Part shown: positions 20,278-28,246 of the stretch, one piece after another
Position numbering within the stretch: the stretch's first letter is position 1
How the letters are laid out: every line of letters starts with the position of its first letter
Origin: Betaproteobacteria bacterium
GTDB taxonomy: Bacteria > Pseudomonadota > Gammaproteobacteria > Burkholderiales > SG8-39
DNA length: 64,000 bases
Direction: 5' to 3'
Assembly: GCA_004297625.1 (NCBI GenBank)
Contig: SCTY01000031.1
Coordinates: 1 to 64,000 of the forward strand
Notes under the pieces: model-generated
What the model saw: the letters and a program-made list of their open reading frames with translations, nothing else
Database searches by the model: none
What the model was told of the DNA's origin: nothing
Translations under genes and position numbers: made by a program

Positions 20278-20727
20278 TCAGCGCTTTTGCCGGGCCAGAA
20301 ACCGGTCTAGCTGGTCCGCGAACCTCTTGCGGTCGGTGTTATCCAGCGCCGCCGGCCCGCCGGTCCGCTCCCCCATGCCGCGCAGCTCGTCCAGGTAGTT
20401 GCGCAGCGCCAGGCGCTCCTGGATGTTCTCCGTCGAGTAGAACTCGCCGCGCGGATTGAGCGCGTGCGCGCCCTTGGCGATGACATCCGCCGCAAGCGGA
20501 ATGTCGGCCGTGATCACGAGATCGCCGGGCTCGAGCTCGCGCACGATGTGGCTGTCCGCGACGTCGATGCCGCGCGCCACCTGGATGCAGCGGATGTACG
20601 GCGAGGGCGGCGTGCGCAGGAACTTGTTCGCCACCAGCGTCATCGCAATCTTCGCGCGCCCGGCGGCGCGGTAGAGGATGTCCTTGATGACCGCGGGACA
20701 CGCGTCGGCGTCGACCCAGATGCGCAT
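20278..20727 (-). CDS. yaiI: YaiI/YqxD family protein (DUF188, PIN-like)
   Basis: A 149-residue protein of the UPF0178 family. It begins [22 protein letters not shown] and has the conserved [24 protein letters not shown] segment. Acidic residues in both blocks suggest a metal-binding PIN-like nuclease fold, but the biochemical role is unknown. The start at 20727 is chosen over 20745 because the family begins exactly at MRIWVDAD. Confidence 0.93.
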   Translation of the reverse strand: MRIWVDADACPAVIKDILYRAAGRAKIAMTLVANKFLRTPPSPYIRCIQVARGIDVADSHIVRELEPGDLVITADIPLAADVIAKGAHALNPRGEFYSTENIQERLALRNYLDELRGMGERTGGPAALDNTDRKRFADQLDRFLARQKR

Positions 20728-21110
20728 GACCCGCCATGGAAGCACAGAACGCCCCCGGATCCGCTTGTACTGCGATCCCTCACAGCCGCCGGTACGCAGG
20801 CCTTGCGGTACGCGTCTGCGTGTTCCCGCCTTCGCCGAACCAGCGGCCCTCGGACTCGTCGAGGTGCGCCACCCGCGCCGGCGCAGCCTTGGAGAATTTC
20901 AGCCCCAGCTTCTGCAGCGTTCGGTGTTCAAGCGAAAAACCTTTTCCACCACGGCAGGTTGCGCTCGAAAGCGATGCCGGTCTGTACGTTCGCGCGCCTT
21001 CATTGCCTCGTTTTTCATGACGCTTGTAACCGCCCCGCGCCACCCCGAAACCAACCCGAAATAGCGCCTTGTCACGATGCAATCGTCACAATCCTCACCC
21101 AGGAGCGTCC
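20728..21110. other. No confident gene; possible decayed minus-strand frame
   Basis: No plausible complete gene. On the minus strand around 20830-20950 a fragment reading [30 protein letters not shown] has ordinary protein composition but no start or continuation, and may be a decayed gene. The segment ends with AGGAG (21101-21105), the ribosome site of the next small gene. Confidence 0.3.
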
Positions 21111-21332
21111 GTGAGATCGCTTGTTGTTGCCGTGATGCTGAGCTGGTCTGCGCTGCTGCCGGCGGCCGAGCTTTCGCAGCCCCATATCCTGGTCGCGAAG
21201 CCCGCGCTGCGCGGCCCGCTCTTCGCCTCGAGCGTCGTGGTCATTAAGCCGACCGGCGGCGACCAGCGCAAGCCCGAAGGACTCTGGGAAGAGCTGGTGC
21301 GCCGCTCGGCCGTAAGGAAGGACGCCATATGA
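21111..21332 (+). CDS. Short secreted protein, AlgH/YqgE-like N-terminal fragment
   Basis: A 73-residue protein starting at GTG with AGGAG upstream and a signal peptide (SLVVAVMLSWSALLPAAE). After cleavage, PHILVAKPALRGPLFASSVVVI recalls the first strand-helix of the AlgH/YqgE (UPF0301) fold, but only that part is present. It may be a truncated relative or an unrelated small exported protein. The stop overlaps the next start (ATGA). Confidence 0.45.
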   Translation: MRSLVVAVMLSWSALLPAAELSQPHILVAKPALRGPLFASSVVVIKPTGGDQRKPEGLWEELVRRSAVRKDAI

Positions 21333-21481
21333 ACAAGCCGCGCAGCATCCTCGACCGCTCGTTCCGCTACCGGCCGAGCTTCGAGACCGACATCCGCAAG
21401 ACCTTCGAGCGCATCCGCCGCGAACGGCAAGAGGCGCGCGACAAGGTTCTGCCGCTCCATCCGCAGAAGAAGGCGGGCTGA
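21329..21481 (+). CDS. Small basic protein (50 residues)
   Basis: The ATG overlaps the preceding stop. It encodes MNKPRSILDRSFRYRPSFET followed by a charged helix (DIRKTFERIRRERQEARDK). No family is recognised. It sits between two exported-protein genes with no gaps larger than a few bases, so the three form one transcription unit. Confidence 0.5.
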   Translation: MNKPRSILDRSFRYRPSFETDIRKTFERIRRERQEARDKVLPLHPQKKAG

Positions 21482-21483
21482 AG

Positions 21484-21831
21484 ATGCGTAGAGCCCTCCT
21501 CGCGCTCATCCTCCTCGCCGCCGCATCCGGCGTCTCCGCGCAGCGCTACGCGCCGCAGGAGTTCGATTTCTCCGAGCTGGCGGGCATCGGAGCCGATGCA
21601 GGAATCGTGGAAAGCGTGCGCGAAGTGCCGGTAGTGCGCGACATCCACGCCTTCGACCCCGAGGTGCTTGAGCTCAAACAGAATCCCGACACCGTGGAAG
21701 AGCTGGACATACGGCTGGACGGCGGCCACGTCATCACCGTCACGCGCAGTACCGATATGCAGCGCCTTCAGCCCGGGCAGCGGGTACGTGTAACGCTCAC
21801 CACCACCGGGCCGCTCGTCGAGCCGCAGTAG
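21484..21831 (+). CDS. Secreted small beta-rich protein
   Basis: A 115-residue protein with a signal peptide (ALLALILLAAASGVSA). Its C-terminal half, EELDIRLDGGHVITVTRSTDMQRLQPGQRVRVTL, resembles the closing beta domain of SlyB/Pcp-type outer-membrane lipoproteins, but there is no lipobox cysteine. Last gene of the 21111-21831 unit; function unknown. Confidence 0.6.
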   Translation: MRRALLALILLAAASGVSAQRYAPQEFDFSELAGIGADAGIVESVREVPVVRDIHAFDPEVLELKQNPDTVEELDIRLDGGHVITVTRSTDMQRLQPGQRVRVTLTTTGPLVEPQ

Positions 21832-22001
21832 GTTATGGTGCGGTAAGCGGCAACGGACGTTTGCTGCAGCGCCGGCCCCTTGTAGTGACACTTGCAGAGT
21901 GGCAGCATGGCCAAGAACGATCACATACCTCACTTCAGCGCGAGGCTACCGTCCTGCCGGTCCCACGCCTCGCTTTATCGCAGTGCTCAAAGGAGGTGAC
22001 C

Positions 22002-22670
22002 ATGCCCTACCGTTTTGATCGAATCGATCCACGCAAGACCGCGATGATCGTGGTCGACATGCAGAACGACTTCGTCGCCGAGGGCGCGATGCTGCAGTCG
22101 AAGCAGGCGCACGCGATGGTTCCGAAGCTCGCCGCGACGCTGCGCTTCTGCCGGGAGCAGGGCATCCGCGTCGTCTATACGGCGCATGTGCACCGCGAGG
22201 ACGGCTGCGACATGGGCCTGTACGACGACCTGTACCCGCCCATCGCCGAGCGCGCCTCGCTGGTCGACGGCTCGCCCGGCGTAGAGATCTACAAGGACAT
22301 CGCGCCGGCGCCGGGCGAGCACGTGATCAAGAAGCACCGCTACAGCGCGTTTTTCGCCACCGACCTCGACCTCATCCTGCGCGAGTGGGGCATCACGTCG
22401 GTGGTGATCTCCGGGACCACGACGGAGAACTGCTGCCATGCGACCGCGCGCGATGCCATGTTCCACAACTACAAGGTGGCGTTCCTCGCCGACGCCACCG
22501 GCACCTTCGACTACCCCGACGTCGGCTGGGGCGCGATGGGCGCGGCCGAGGTGCACAAGGCGACGCTCACGATCCTCGCCTTCTCGACTGCCCAGGTGAT
22601 GACGGTGGACGAGTTTCGTGCGCTCGTCGGCAAGGAAGCGCAGCGCCCGCGGGAAGCGGTTGCCGCGTAG
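22002..22670 (+). CDS. Isochorismatase-family cysteine hydrolase
   Basis: A 222-residue enzyme with a strong AAGGAGGTGA ribosome site before the ATG. The family's catalytic set is visible: Asp in MIVVDMQNDF, Lys in HVIKKHRYSAF, Cys in GTTTENCCHATARDA. These enzymes hydrolyse amides, carbamates or vinyl ethers (nicotinamide, biuret, N-carbamoyl compounds, isochorismate); the substrate is not determinable here. It stands alone with REP-like repeats on its 3' side. Confidence 0.92.
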   Translation: MPYRFDRIDPRKTAMIVVDMQNDFVAEGAMLQSKQAHAMVPKLAATLRFCREQGIRVVYTAHVHREDGCDMGLYDDLYPPIAERASLVDGSPGVEIYKDIAPAPGEHVIKKHRYSAFFATDLDLILREWGITSVVISGTTTENCCHATARDAMFHNYKVAFLADATGTFDYPDVGWGAMGAAEVHKATLTILAFSTAQVMTVDEFRALVGKEAQRPREAVAA

Positions 22671-22677
22671 GCGTCCC

Positions 22678-22727
22678 GGCTCAGGGCCCGAATTTTCTTG
22701 GTTCTCGTTTTCGGGCTCCGACCTACG
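22678..22727. repeat. REP-like element, diverged
   Basis: CTCAGGGCCCGAATTTTCTTGG ... TTTTCGGGCTCCGACC: a full-length but mismatched copy of the dispersed palindrome, just after the isochorismatase gene. Confidence 0.75.
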
Positions 22728-22977
22728 ACAGCTCGGGCTTGTGGCGTGCGCGCCGGGCCTTGAGCTCGGCGCGCAGGCGTTTCGCCTCCGCCAGGCACTC
22801 GGCGACGGACGATCATCCGGTCCTTCGCCAGGCCGATGGTGAGCGGCAGAGTCTGAAGAGCGGTCTGGTGATGGCCGCCGCGCGAGCGCGGCGCCGGCGC
22901 CGCGCTCCTTCGCGCCCTCGCCAAGAGCCTCACCGCCAAGCCCGTCTTGGCGGCCGCGGCGTAAGCCGAAAATCGAT
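22728..22977. other. No supported gene
   Basis: GC-rich sequence with open frames on both strands but no ribosome site, no recognisable protein segment and many Arg/Ala codons typical of chance frames. Probably a decayed gene between two REP-like elements. Confidence 0.3.
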
Positions 22978-23023
22978 GGGGTCAGAGCACGTCTTTCTCG
23001 CTTGTGCTCTCACCCCGAATCTT
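22978..23023. repeat. REP-like element with variant loop
   Basis: GGGGTCAGAGCAC (22978-22990) pairs, with one mismatch, with GTGCTCTCACCCC (23004-23016) around a T/C-rich loop. Confidence 0.8.
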
Positions 23024-23027
23024 CTCC

Positions 23028-23303
23028 CTAGTTCAGCGAGCGCGCGAAAGTGCGCCCGCGCAGCAGCTCGGCGTTCTCCGGCCGTTCCGCCACGATTTCC
23101 TGCAGGACGCGCAGGACCTCTTCCGCCACTTCGTCGGAAGGATCCCAGCCCGGCCAGGTGTCGAGCCACACTTCGGCCCTGTCGAACTCGCTGTGCACCG
23201 AGAACCCGCTCAGCATCGGCAGGCGCTGGAAAAGCGTCGCCATGCGCTCTTCGATCTGCCGGGCGCGCTGGTGCTGCTCCTGTTGCAGTCGGTCACGGAA
23301 CAT
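23028..23303 (-). CDS. Small uncharacterised cytoplasmic protein
   Basis: A 91-residue protein starting MFRDRLQQEQHQRARQIEER, with GAGGTGGA upstream, then a helical N-terminus and a mixed region (FSVHSEFDRAEVWLDTWPGW, EVAEEVLRVLQEIVAERPENA). No motif or family is recognised. The frame continues upstream to 23339, but the good ribosome site supports 23303. Confidence 0.5.
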   Translation of the reverse strand: MFRDRLQQEQHQRARQIEERMATLFQRLPMLSGFSVHSEFDRAEVWLDTWPGWDPSDEVAEEVLRVLQEIVAERPENAELLRGRTFARSLN

Positions 23304-23574
23304 GGTCCACCTCTTCCTCGCTGGTTTGCGATGTGGCAAGGATGCGCGCGCGCCGTGTCACCCGCATGTCCGGATCCGGCGGTCTCGTTACATCCGCAAC
23401 GCCACTTTCCTGCCGTTTTTCGTCGACGCGCAGCCCGGTGACGCCGCCGGGCGACGTCGCATCCATCCGGCGGCATGGCGCGCCAAATTCGACAGCAGCT
23501 CGCCGCGCCCGGCGATAGCGCGCCATCCGGCAAATCCTGAAAATCATTCCCGCGGCGACGAACTGCGGGTACGC

Positions 23575-23603
23575 AAAAAAGGCGCCGGCCGCTAGCTGGC
23601 GCC
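23575..23603 (-). terminator. Minus-strand hairpin terminator
   Basis: On the minus strand, GGCGCCAGC and a GC-rich partner GGCCGGCGCC form a stem (23581-23603) followed by TTTTTT (23575-23580). Confidence 0.6.
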
Positions 23604-23653
23604 GCGGTAGGAGCGAATTTGTCTGGCCCCGGCTGGCCGCCCGGGCGACCGCA

Positions 23654-23689
23654 GAAAAAAAGAGGGCCCGTCCGCCAGACGGGCCCTCC
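23654..23689 (-). terminator. Minus-strand hairpin terminator
   Basis: On the minus strand, AGGGCCCGTC-TGGCG-GACGGGCCCT followed by CTTTTTTT. A second strong terminator lies about 50 bases further along on the same strand. No recognisable gene precedes either, so they may end an unidentified short RNA. Confidence 0.7.
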
Positions 23690-23690
23690 G

Positions 23691-23974
23691 GTACTGCCTC
23701 AAGCGGCGATCAAACTGCGACTACACTTTGTTTGGCCCTGCCGTGGACCGATCCGGCATTGTGACTACGCATGGGGCCGGTCTCTCGGACTGGGGCTGCT
23801 AACAGCGTGCTGGCCACTCGTTCGTCGGTGCGTAGACTGCGATCTACACACGGTAGCGATAGTGCGTCGCGCTTCGCCTACGCGTCTATGGCGCGGCATA
23901 GTCCGGTAGAACTATGCGCTGGGTCCCACCCGGCCGCGGCGACCCGGACGTCGCGGAAAATCACCGTGAGCGTA
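23691..23974. other. No recognised gene upstream of the twin terminators
   Basis: Only about 280 bases separate the terminators from the first pseudogene fragment. Several short repeats of the GTAGTC/GTAGATCGCAG type occur on the minus strand. No protein frame or tRNA is evident; a non-coding RNA is possible but cannot be supported from sequence alone. Confidence 0.3.
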
Positions 23975-24076
23975 TCGGCCGTCGCTGCTTTCCGGCTCCG
24001 GGTCGCCCTTCGCAAGGCGGCGCGCCTCCTGGAGGTAGCGGCGATGCTGCTCGTCGCTCTTGATGATCCACGTCCA
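23975..24076 (-). pseudogene. HigA-type antitoxin fragment (5' end copy 1)
   Basis: The minus strand reads IIKSDEQHRRYLQEARRLAKGD, then PEPESSDG, nearly the same as the first 35 residues of the intact HigA-like antitoxin at 29559-29149. The start codon context is altered and the remainder is missing. Confidence 0.7.
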
Positions 24077-24179
24077 TCGCGTGATCGCTGAGTTCGTATC
24101 CGGGAACCTCCACAGGTCCAGTCAACGCTCGCGCGAAGTACCCGTTGACGCCTTTCCGGCCTAACTCCTCCCAGCTCTT

Positions 24180-24320
24180 TTCCCCTAACCAGCAGGAACT
24201 TCGGCCTTACGCGGCGCGCGAAGGCATCGAAGGACTGCGCGGGAAGGTGATGGCACTCGTCGATGACCACGGTATGCCAATAGTCCGGCCCGAATCGCTC
24301 GAGGAGACCCGCGGAGCCGA
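24180..24320 (-). pseudogene. Fragment of a DEAH helicase (motif II region)
   Basis: The minus strand reads ERFGPDYWHTVVIDECHHLP, then AQSFDAFARRVRPKFLL: the Walker B/DECH box of the helicase type whose other pieces lie at 27.7-31.2 kb. It is fused out of context to the AbiEi remnant upstream and to unrelated sequence downstream. Confidence 0.7.
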
Positions 24321-24671
24321 ATAGCGTACGACGCGCAGCGGCGGATAGTCGAGGCGCGGCGGATGCGCCTTGTTGCCGATGGCGATCCACACCTCGTGCG
24401 GCGCCTGCGTCGTCAGGTCATGAAACCGCAGGGCGGTCAGCAGGCAAAACACCACCTTGGGCGCGCGCTTCGCCACGGCGACGAGCGATTGGTGTTCTCC
24501 CGGCTCATATCCCGGAGCGGCGTACAGCCCGCGCCCAAGGCGCAGCAGCCGCCCCGACGCGACCATGCGCGACAGCTCGATTCGCGTAAGGCCGGCGCGA
24601 ACGAGGTCCCGCGAGCGCAGGGTCCCTCCTCTTTCCAGAAGCTTGTCTACGCGCGGACGGAGAACAGCCAT
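24321..24671 (-). pseudogene. Truncated AbiEi-type antitoxin gene
   Basis: The first ~115 residues match the AbiEi antitoxin family: a winged helix (GGTLRSRDLVRAGLTRIELSRMVASGRL, then RLGRGLYAAPG) and the linker domain VVFCLLTALRFHDLTTQAPHEVWIAIG up to PPLRVVRYSAP. The sequence then runs into the helicase fragment, so the C-terminal half is lost. No toxin partner is present. Confidence 0.75.
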
Positions 24672-24701
24672 GGCGGCATGGTTCCGTAGTTTCGGTAGTT
24701 A

Positions 24702-24785
24702 TCAAAAACCACCGAGGCTTTGGAACATGTCCACAGCGTGATAGCGCCGACGGTGCTCGTCGCTCTTGATGATCCGCAGTTCCAC
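24702..24785 (-). pseudogene. HigA-type antitoxin fragment (5' end copy 2)
   Basis: A GTG-started 27-codon frame reads VELRIIKSDEHRRRYHAVDM and then stops. Its first 15 residues copy the start of the intact antitoxin at 29559. This is the third occurrence of this gene head in 5.5 kb. Confidence 0.7.
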
Positions 24786-24797
24786 GCCAGGGTGAAA

Positions 24798-25205
24798 CTA
24801 GAGCACTGCCTCGGCCAGCGAACGCGGCGAATGAATGGCGACGCCGGCCACGGTCTTGCCGTACAAGGCTCCGAAATGCTTGCGGTCGCCCGTGACGAGC
24901 GCCTCGCACCCGAGCCGCACGGCGGCGGCGAGCACCGGGCGGTCTTTTTCGGGCAGCTTCGCGGAAAACCGCTGACCCGCATCGGCCGGATGTGCCTCGG
25001 CGACGTGGATTTCGGCAACGATGACGTCGAGCGCACCGAGTCCTTCGGGCGCCTTGGCGGCGAGGTTGCGCCGCGCCTCCTCGAGCACGTAGCCGTCCGC
25101 CCACAAGTCGTGACCTCCGGCGCGCAGCAGCCGGAGGAGCTCCCGCATGGCGCCGTCCATCTTCGCCGCCGAGAACAGGATGTTCGCGTCGAGGAAGATG
25201 CGCAT
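24798..25205 (-). CDS. PIN-domain toxin (VapC-like ribonuclease)
   Basis: A 135-residue PIN-fold protein. The acidic metal-binding residues are visible: MRIFLDANILFSAA at the start, the E in YVLEEARRNL, D in EKDRPVLAAAV and the closing ALVTGDRKHFGAL. PIN toxins cut tRNA or rRNA when freed from their antitoxin. It follows an AbrB-type antitoxin gene by six bases on the same strand, forming a type II pair. Confidence 0.85.
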   Translation of the reverse strand: MRIFLDANILFSAAKMDGAMRELLRLLRAGGHDLWADGYVLEEARRNLAAKAPEGLGALDVIVAEIHVAEAHPADAGQRFSAKLPEKDRPVLAAAVRLGCEALVTGDRKHFGALYGKTVAGVAIHSPRSLAEAVL

Positions 25206-25211
25206 GCGCGC

Positions 25212-25457
25212 TCAGCGCGCGGCTTTCTTCTTCTTCCGGTCGAGCACCTTCTTCAGCTCGGCTTCGCCTTCGTCGAACTCGCGCACGCGCTCGTCGCTGT
25301 AGATCTCGACGGGAAGGGTCACCGACGGCCTGAGCAGGAGGCCTTCCGGCGTGGTCTCGGCGATGAGGATGTCGTCGGCCTTCAGCCCAAGCGCCTGGCG
25401 CAGCTTCGCCGGCAGCGTGATTACCCCTCGGCTGGTCACCATCACGGTCGTCTTCAT
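25212..25457 (-). CDS. AbrB/MazE-type antitoxin
   Basis: An 81-residue DNA-binding antitoxin with a SpoVT-AbrB swapped-hairpin domain at residues 3-45 (VTSRGVITLPAKLRQALGL) and a lysine-rich C-terminal tail (DRKKKKAAR), the part expected to bind the toxin. It lies directly upstream of the PIN toxin gene and would repress the pair's own promoter. Confidence 0.88.
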   Translation of the reverse strand: MKTTVMVTSRGVITLPAKLRQALGLKADDILIAETTPEGLLLRPSVTLPVEIYSDERVREFDEGEAELKKVLDRKKKKAAR

Positions 25458-25573
25458 GGCCGCAGTTTAGCCGATTTGCAGTATTGCTGCCAAGACGCAA
25501 AACCGGTCCGGCCAGGTGCGCGACGAAGAGCAGGCGCGGCTGCCCACCCTGCGCCTTGCAGAGCGCGCGAGGC

Positions 25574-25769
25574 GATTCAGCATGTCGGCCTGGTAAGCCT
25601 TCGGCGTGAGGTCGAAGAAGACCCTCCCGCCCGGGTCCGCGGGCCGCGCCGTTGGGGACGGAGCCCGAATTTTCCTGGTTCTTGCTGTTGGGGCTCCGTC
25701 CCCGAAGTTCTGCCATCGGGATCGAAGCGCTCGAGCTCCGGATCGTTCCACAGCGATTCGAATTGCGCC
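25574..25769. repeat. 196-bp duplicated segment, copy A (contains REP-like palindrome)
   Basis: Nearly identical to 27810-28005 in the same orientation. Both hold the end of the PLD domain of the broken helicase, then a REP-like palindrome (25654-25703, GGGGACGGAGCCCG ... GGGGCTCCGTCCCC), then the start of its helicase domain (FDLTPKAYQA on the minus strand). The REP variant is the GGGGACGGAG sub-type. Confidence 0.9.
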
Positions 25770-25796
25770 GAATTCTTCCCGGTACCGTCCAGGTTT

Positions 25797-25816
25797 GGCC
25801 CCCTGTCAAGGGGGCC
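25797..25816. repeat. Short GC-rich hairpin
   Basis: GGCCCCC-TGTCAA-GGGGGCC, followed by AGCCGCGGAGCGGCT, a second inverted repeat, immediately downstream of the HNH pseudogene. Unrelated in sequence to the GGGGTCAGAG family. Confidence 0.6.
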
Positions 25817-25854
25817 GTGAGTGAGCCGCGGAGCGGCTCGCGAGCGGGGGGTTT

Positions 25855-26671
25855 CTAGGTGCGCTGCTTGAACTGCTCGAACCGCATCGCCAGCCGGTCC
25901 TGATCCGGCCGGTCCTTGCCGCGCGAAGGCAGATGGATGCGATTCGAGTGCAGTCGCTTCAGCGCCTCCAGCGTCGGCCCGTCCTTCTGCTCGAGGATGC
26001 GCCTCGAGACGTGAATCCTGAAATCCGCATCGATGCCGATGAGATGCGCGTCGAAAGCCGCGTGATGCGTCTTGGCGAGCGGGATACCGTTCTGGACTAC
26101 CGGCTGGCCGAGCTGCTCGTGCTTGTCCTCGATGATGTGCGCCGCATCGAGAAGCACGGGCTCGCGCAGGCCCGATAGCGCGCAGCGCATAGCGCCGCTC
26201 CGCCGCGGTTTCCGGGACGCGCAATTCCTCTCCGGCGCTGAAGGCGATCCTTGCCGTCAGGCTCGCCGCGTCCCAGCCGATCACAAAGCTGGGAATCAGC
26301 GCCTTGTAAATACCGGGCGACGTGCCGAGGAAGTAGATGATCGGCACGGCGTTCTGCATCGCCTCGCGCAGCCACCGGTTCTCCGCCGCGTCGGCGTCCT
26401 GGCCCATGAACGCGTAGTCCACCGCCTCGTCGCCTTCGTAGATCCGGCGGTGCACCTGCCGCTGGTCGTCGTACCAGACCCGCGCGCCCGGGCGCGGATA
26501 GACCGTGCGGATGGAAAGCAGGAATCGCATCTGCGTCGGCTTGAAGATGCCGCGCTGCGGGTTGATGAGCGCAATGCGCTGGCCGTCGAACTGGAATCCG
26601 GCGCGCAGGTCGCGCCCGGTCAGGTCGCCGTTCAGATCCGCGAGGCGTTGCACCTCGCCAGGCGGCGTTTC
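25855..26671 (-). pseudogene. HNH endonuclease gene with internal deletion/frameshift
   Basis: The N-terminal part (from about 26671) reads GEVQRLADLNGDLTGRDL, then RGIFKPTQMRFLLSIRTVYP, VWYDDQRQVHRRIYEGDEAVDY and IIYFLGTSPGIYKALIP, up to ERRYALR. The C-terminal HNH part (26190-25855) resumes in another frame with CALSGLREPVLLDAAHIIED, then NGIPLAKTHHAAFDAH. The sequence between ERRYALR and CALSGL, about 20 residues in intact relatives, has been deleted between similar short sequences, causing the frame change. The family is a restriction-like nuclease. Confidence 0.72.
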
Positions 26672-26711
26672 TAAGCTCCTGGTCGTCCCCTGGCACTGCG
26701 TTCCCGGGCCG

Positions 26712-26958
26712 CTACGCCGGCTTGCGGCGCTCGTCCTGCTTGATCAGCGATTCGGCCGGAGTGCCGAGCTCGCGGTGCAGGCGCCACACCATCTTCAGCG
26801 TGAGCGGCCGCCTGCGGTCGAGGATCTCGTAGACCCGGTTGAGCCGGCCGATCATCGGCACGAGATCCTTCGGGGCGAGCCCGGACTGCTCCATGCGGAG
26901 TGCGGGCTTCCGCATTCATGAGCATTTCGATCTCCTTCAGCGCCTTGTCAGCCCCGCC
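26712..26958 (-). pseudogene. HigA-type antitoxin with internal deletion
   Basis: The head fragment ALKEIEMLMNAEA is joined, out of frame, to the intact helix-turn-helix tail RMEQSGLAPKDLVPMIGRLN, then RVYEILDRRRPLTLKMVWRLH. In complete HigA antitoxins about 35 residues separate these blocks. No HigB partner remains beside it. Confidence 0.65.
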
Positions 26959-26959
26959 T

Positions 26960-27256
26960 TCAGGCGGCCTTACGGATGACGAGCCGCACGTTGAGGCCCG
27001 CACGGTTCGCGATGTTCACGAGCGCATCGAGGCTGAACTGATCGATCCTGCTTTTCAGCAGCGCGTTGAGCCGTGGCTGGGTGATGCCCAGACGCCTGGC
27101 CGCCTCCGCCTGGGTAAGCCCGCTACGCCGATAAAAGGCGACGATCGCGATCATGAGCTCCGAGCGCAGCTTCAGGTTCTCGGCCTCTCCCGGCGGGAAG
27201 CCGAGATCCGCGAAAATGTTGTCGCTGCCTCTTGTCCGCTTCAGCTTTCGGCTCAT
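26960..27256 (-). CDS. Xre-family antitoxin
   Basis: A 98-residue helix-turn-helix protein (RSGLTQAEAARRLGITQPRL at about 44-63) with the C-terminal strand ANRAGLNVRLVIRKAA typical of the antitoxin partners of RelE/Gp49-type toxins. The ATG overlaps the toxin stop (ATGA at 27253-27256), giving coupled translation of toxin then antitoxin. Confidence 0.87.
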   Translation of the reverse strand: MSRKLKRTRGSDNIFADLGFPPGEAENLKLRSELMIAIVAFYRRSGLTQAEAARRLGITQPRLNALLKSRIDQFSLDALVNIANRAGLNVRLVIRKAA

Positions 27257-27585
27257 TGCTTGCGGTCTCTGATCAAGGTCCTATATCGCTGCCTTGCCAA
27301 CTCCACATCGAGCCGGGCAGTCCTGCGTGACTTCTTCTGGAAAGCGTGCAGCACGTAAACCGCCTCGACGAACTTCGCCACGTAAATCAACCGATAGGCG
27401 CCGCCTGCGCGCACGCGAATCTCGTTCACACCCAAGCCGATGCTCGGCATCGCCTTCCAATCGGCCGGTGCTTCGCCCGCCTGTACGAGGCCCAGCTCCT
27501 GGCCGGCCCGCCGCCTTGCGTCTGGTGGGAAGGCGCGCACTGCGGGGAGGCTGTCTCCGAGCCACACCACGGGCTTCCGCGCCAT
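27253..27585 (-). CDS. RelE/HigB-like (Gp49-type) toxin
   Basis: A 110-residue toxin of the phage-Gp49/RelE group: WLGDSLPAVRAFPPDARRRAGQEL, MPSIGLGVNEIRVRAGGAYR, then LIYVAKFVEAVYVLHAFQKK. Such proteins cut mRNA on the ribosome. The start MARKPVVWLGDSL (27585) fits the family; the frame is open upstream to 27624. It is encoded ahead of its antitoxin, the reverse order found in higBA-type pairs. Confidence 0.86.
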   Translation of the reverse strand: MARKPVVWLGDSLPAVRAFPPDARRRAGQELGLVQAGEAPADWKAMPSIGLGVNEIRVRAGGAYRLIYVAKFVEAVYVLHAFQKKSRRTARLDVELARQRYRTLIRDRKQ

Positions 27586-27719
27586 TATCTCAGATCCTGG
27601 ATAAACCGGACGCCCGCCTTTCATATCGGTCTCAACGTGGATGGCAAGACGCGCGTTGACTACGATGCTCTTCTGATCGAGTTTTGTCTGGGCTACTCGG
27701 GTAGTCGCGCCGTCTCACT

Positions 27720-28230
27720 AAGACGCGACGAAGAGAAGGCGCGGCTGCCCGCCTTGCGCCTTGCAGAGCGCGCAATAGTCGAGCGCCGCCACGACGGTCT
27801 TTCCCGTGCGATTCAGCATCTCGGCCTGGTAAGCCTTCGGCGTGAGGTCGAAAAAGACCGTCTCGCCCGCGTCCGCGGGCCGCGCCGTTGGGGACGGAGC
27901 CCGAATTTTCCTGGTTCTTGTTTTTGGGGCTCCGTCCCCGAAGTTCTGCCATCGGGATCGAAGCGCTCGAGCTCCGGATCGTTCCACAGCGATTCGAATT
28001 GCGCCTGCGCCGCCACGTAGAGATCCGCCTGCGCCGCCTGGGTGAGCTTCACCGTCCACTCGAGGCCGCCGATCAGCGCGGCATTGGAGATATTGGCGCT
28101 GCCGACGAACCCGGTGCCGAATCCCGTCGCCCGGTGAAAGAGCCACGCCTTCGCATGCAGCCGCGTCCGCCGGGTGTCGTAGGAAATCTTCACCGTAACG
28201 CCAGGAAGCTTGGCGAGCGCCAGCACCGCC
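27720..28230 (-). pseudogene. PLD domain and helicase start of a broken DEAD/PLD restriction-type helicase
   Basis: The minus strand encodes LHAKAWLFHRATGFGTGFVG, then SANISNAALIGGLEWTVKL: a phospholipase-D-type HxK...GSxN nuclease motif. It then passes through a REP-like element (GRTSGTEPQKQEPGKFG) into FDLTPKAYQAEMLNRTGKTV, then VAALDYCALCKAQGGQPRLL, the start of the helicase core, and stops. The rest of the helicase is missing here. See the N-terminal piece at 28320-28838 and the C-terminal piece at 29909-31165. Confidence 0.72.
27810..28005. repeat. 196-bp duplicated segment, copy B (contains REP-like palindrome)
   Basis: Direct repeat of 25574-25769 with only scattered differences. The palindrome lies at 27890-27939 (GGGGACGGAGCCCG ... 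GGGGCTCCGTCCCC). Confidence 0.9.
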
Positions 28231-28246
28231 CGCGCCTCCGTGGCGT

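Noticed and set aside
21111..21332. Complete AlgH/YqgE protein
   Set aside because: Only the first strand-helix resembles the family; the frame stops after 73 codons.
22728..22977. Possible gene on either strand after the isochorismatase
   Set aside because: Open frames have no ribosome site and a composition typical of chance frames in GC-rich DNA.
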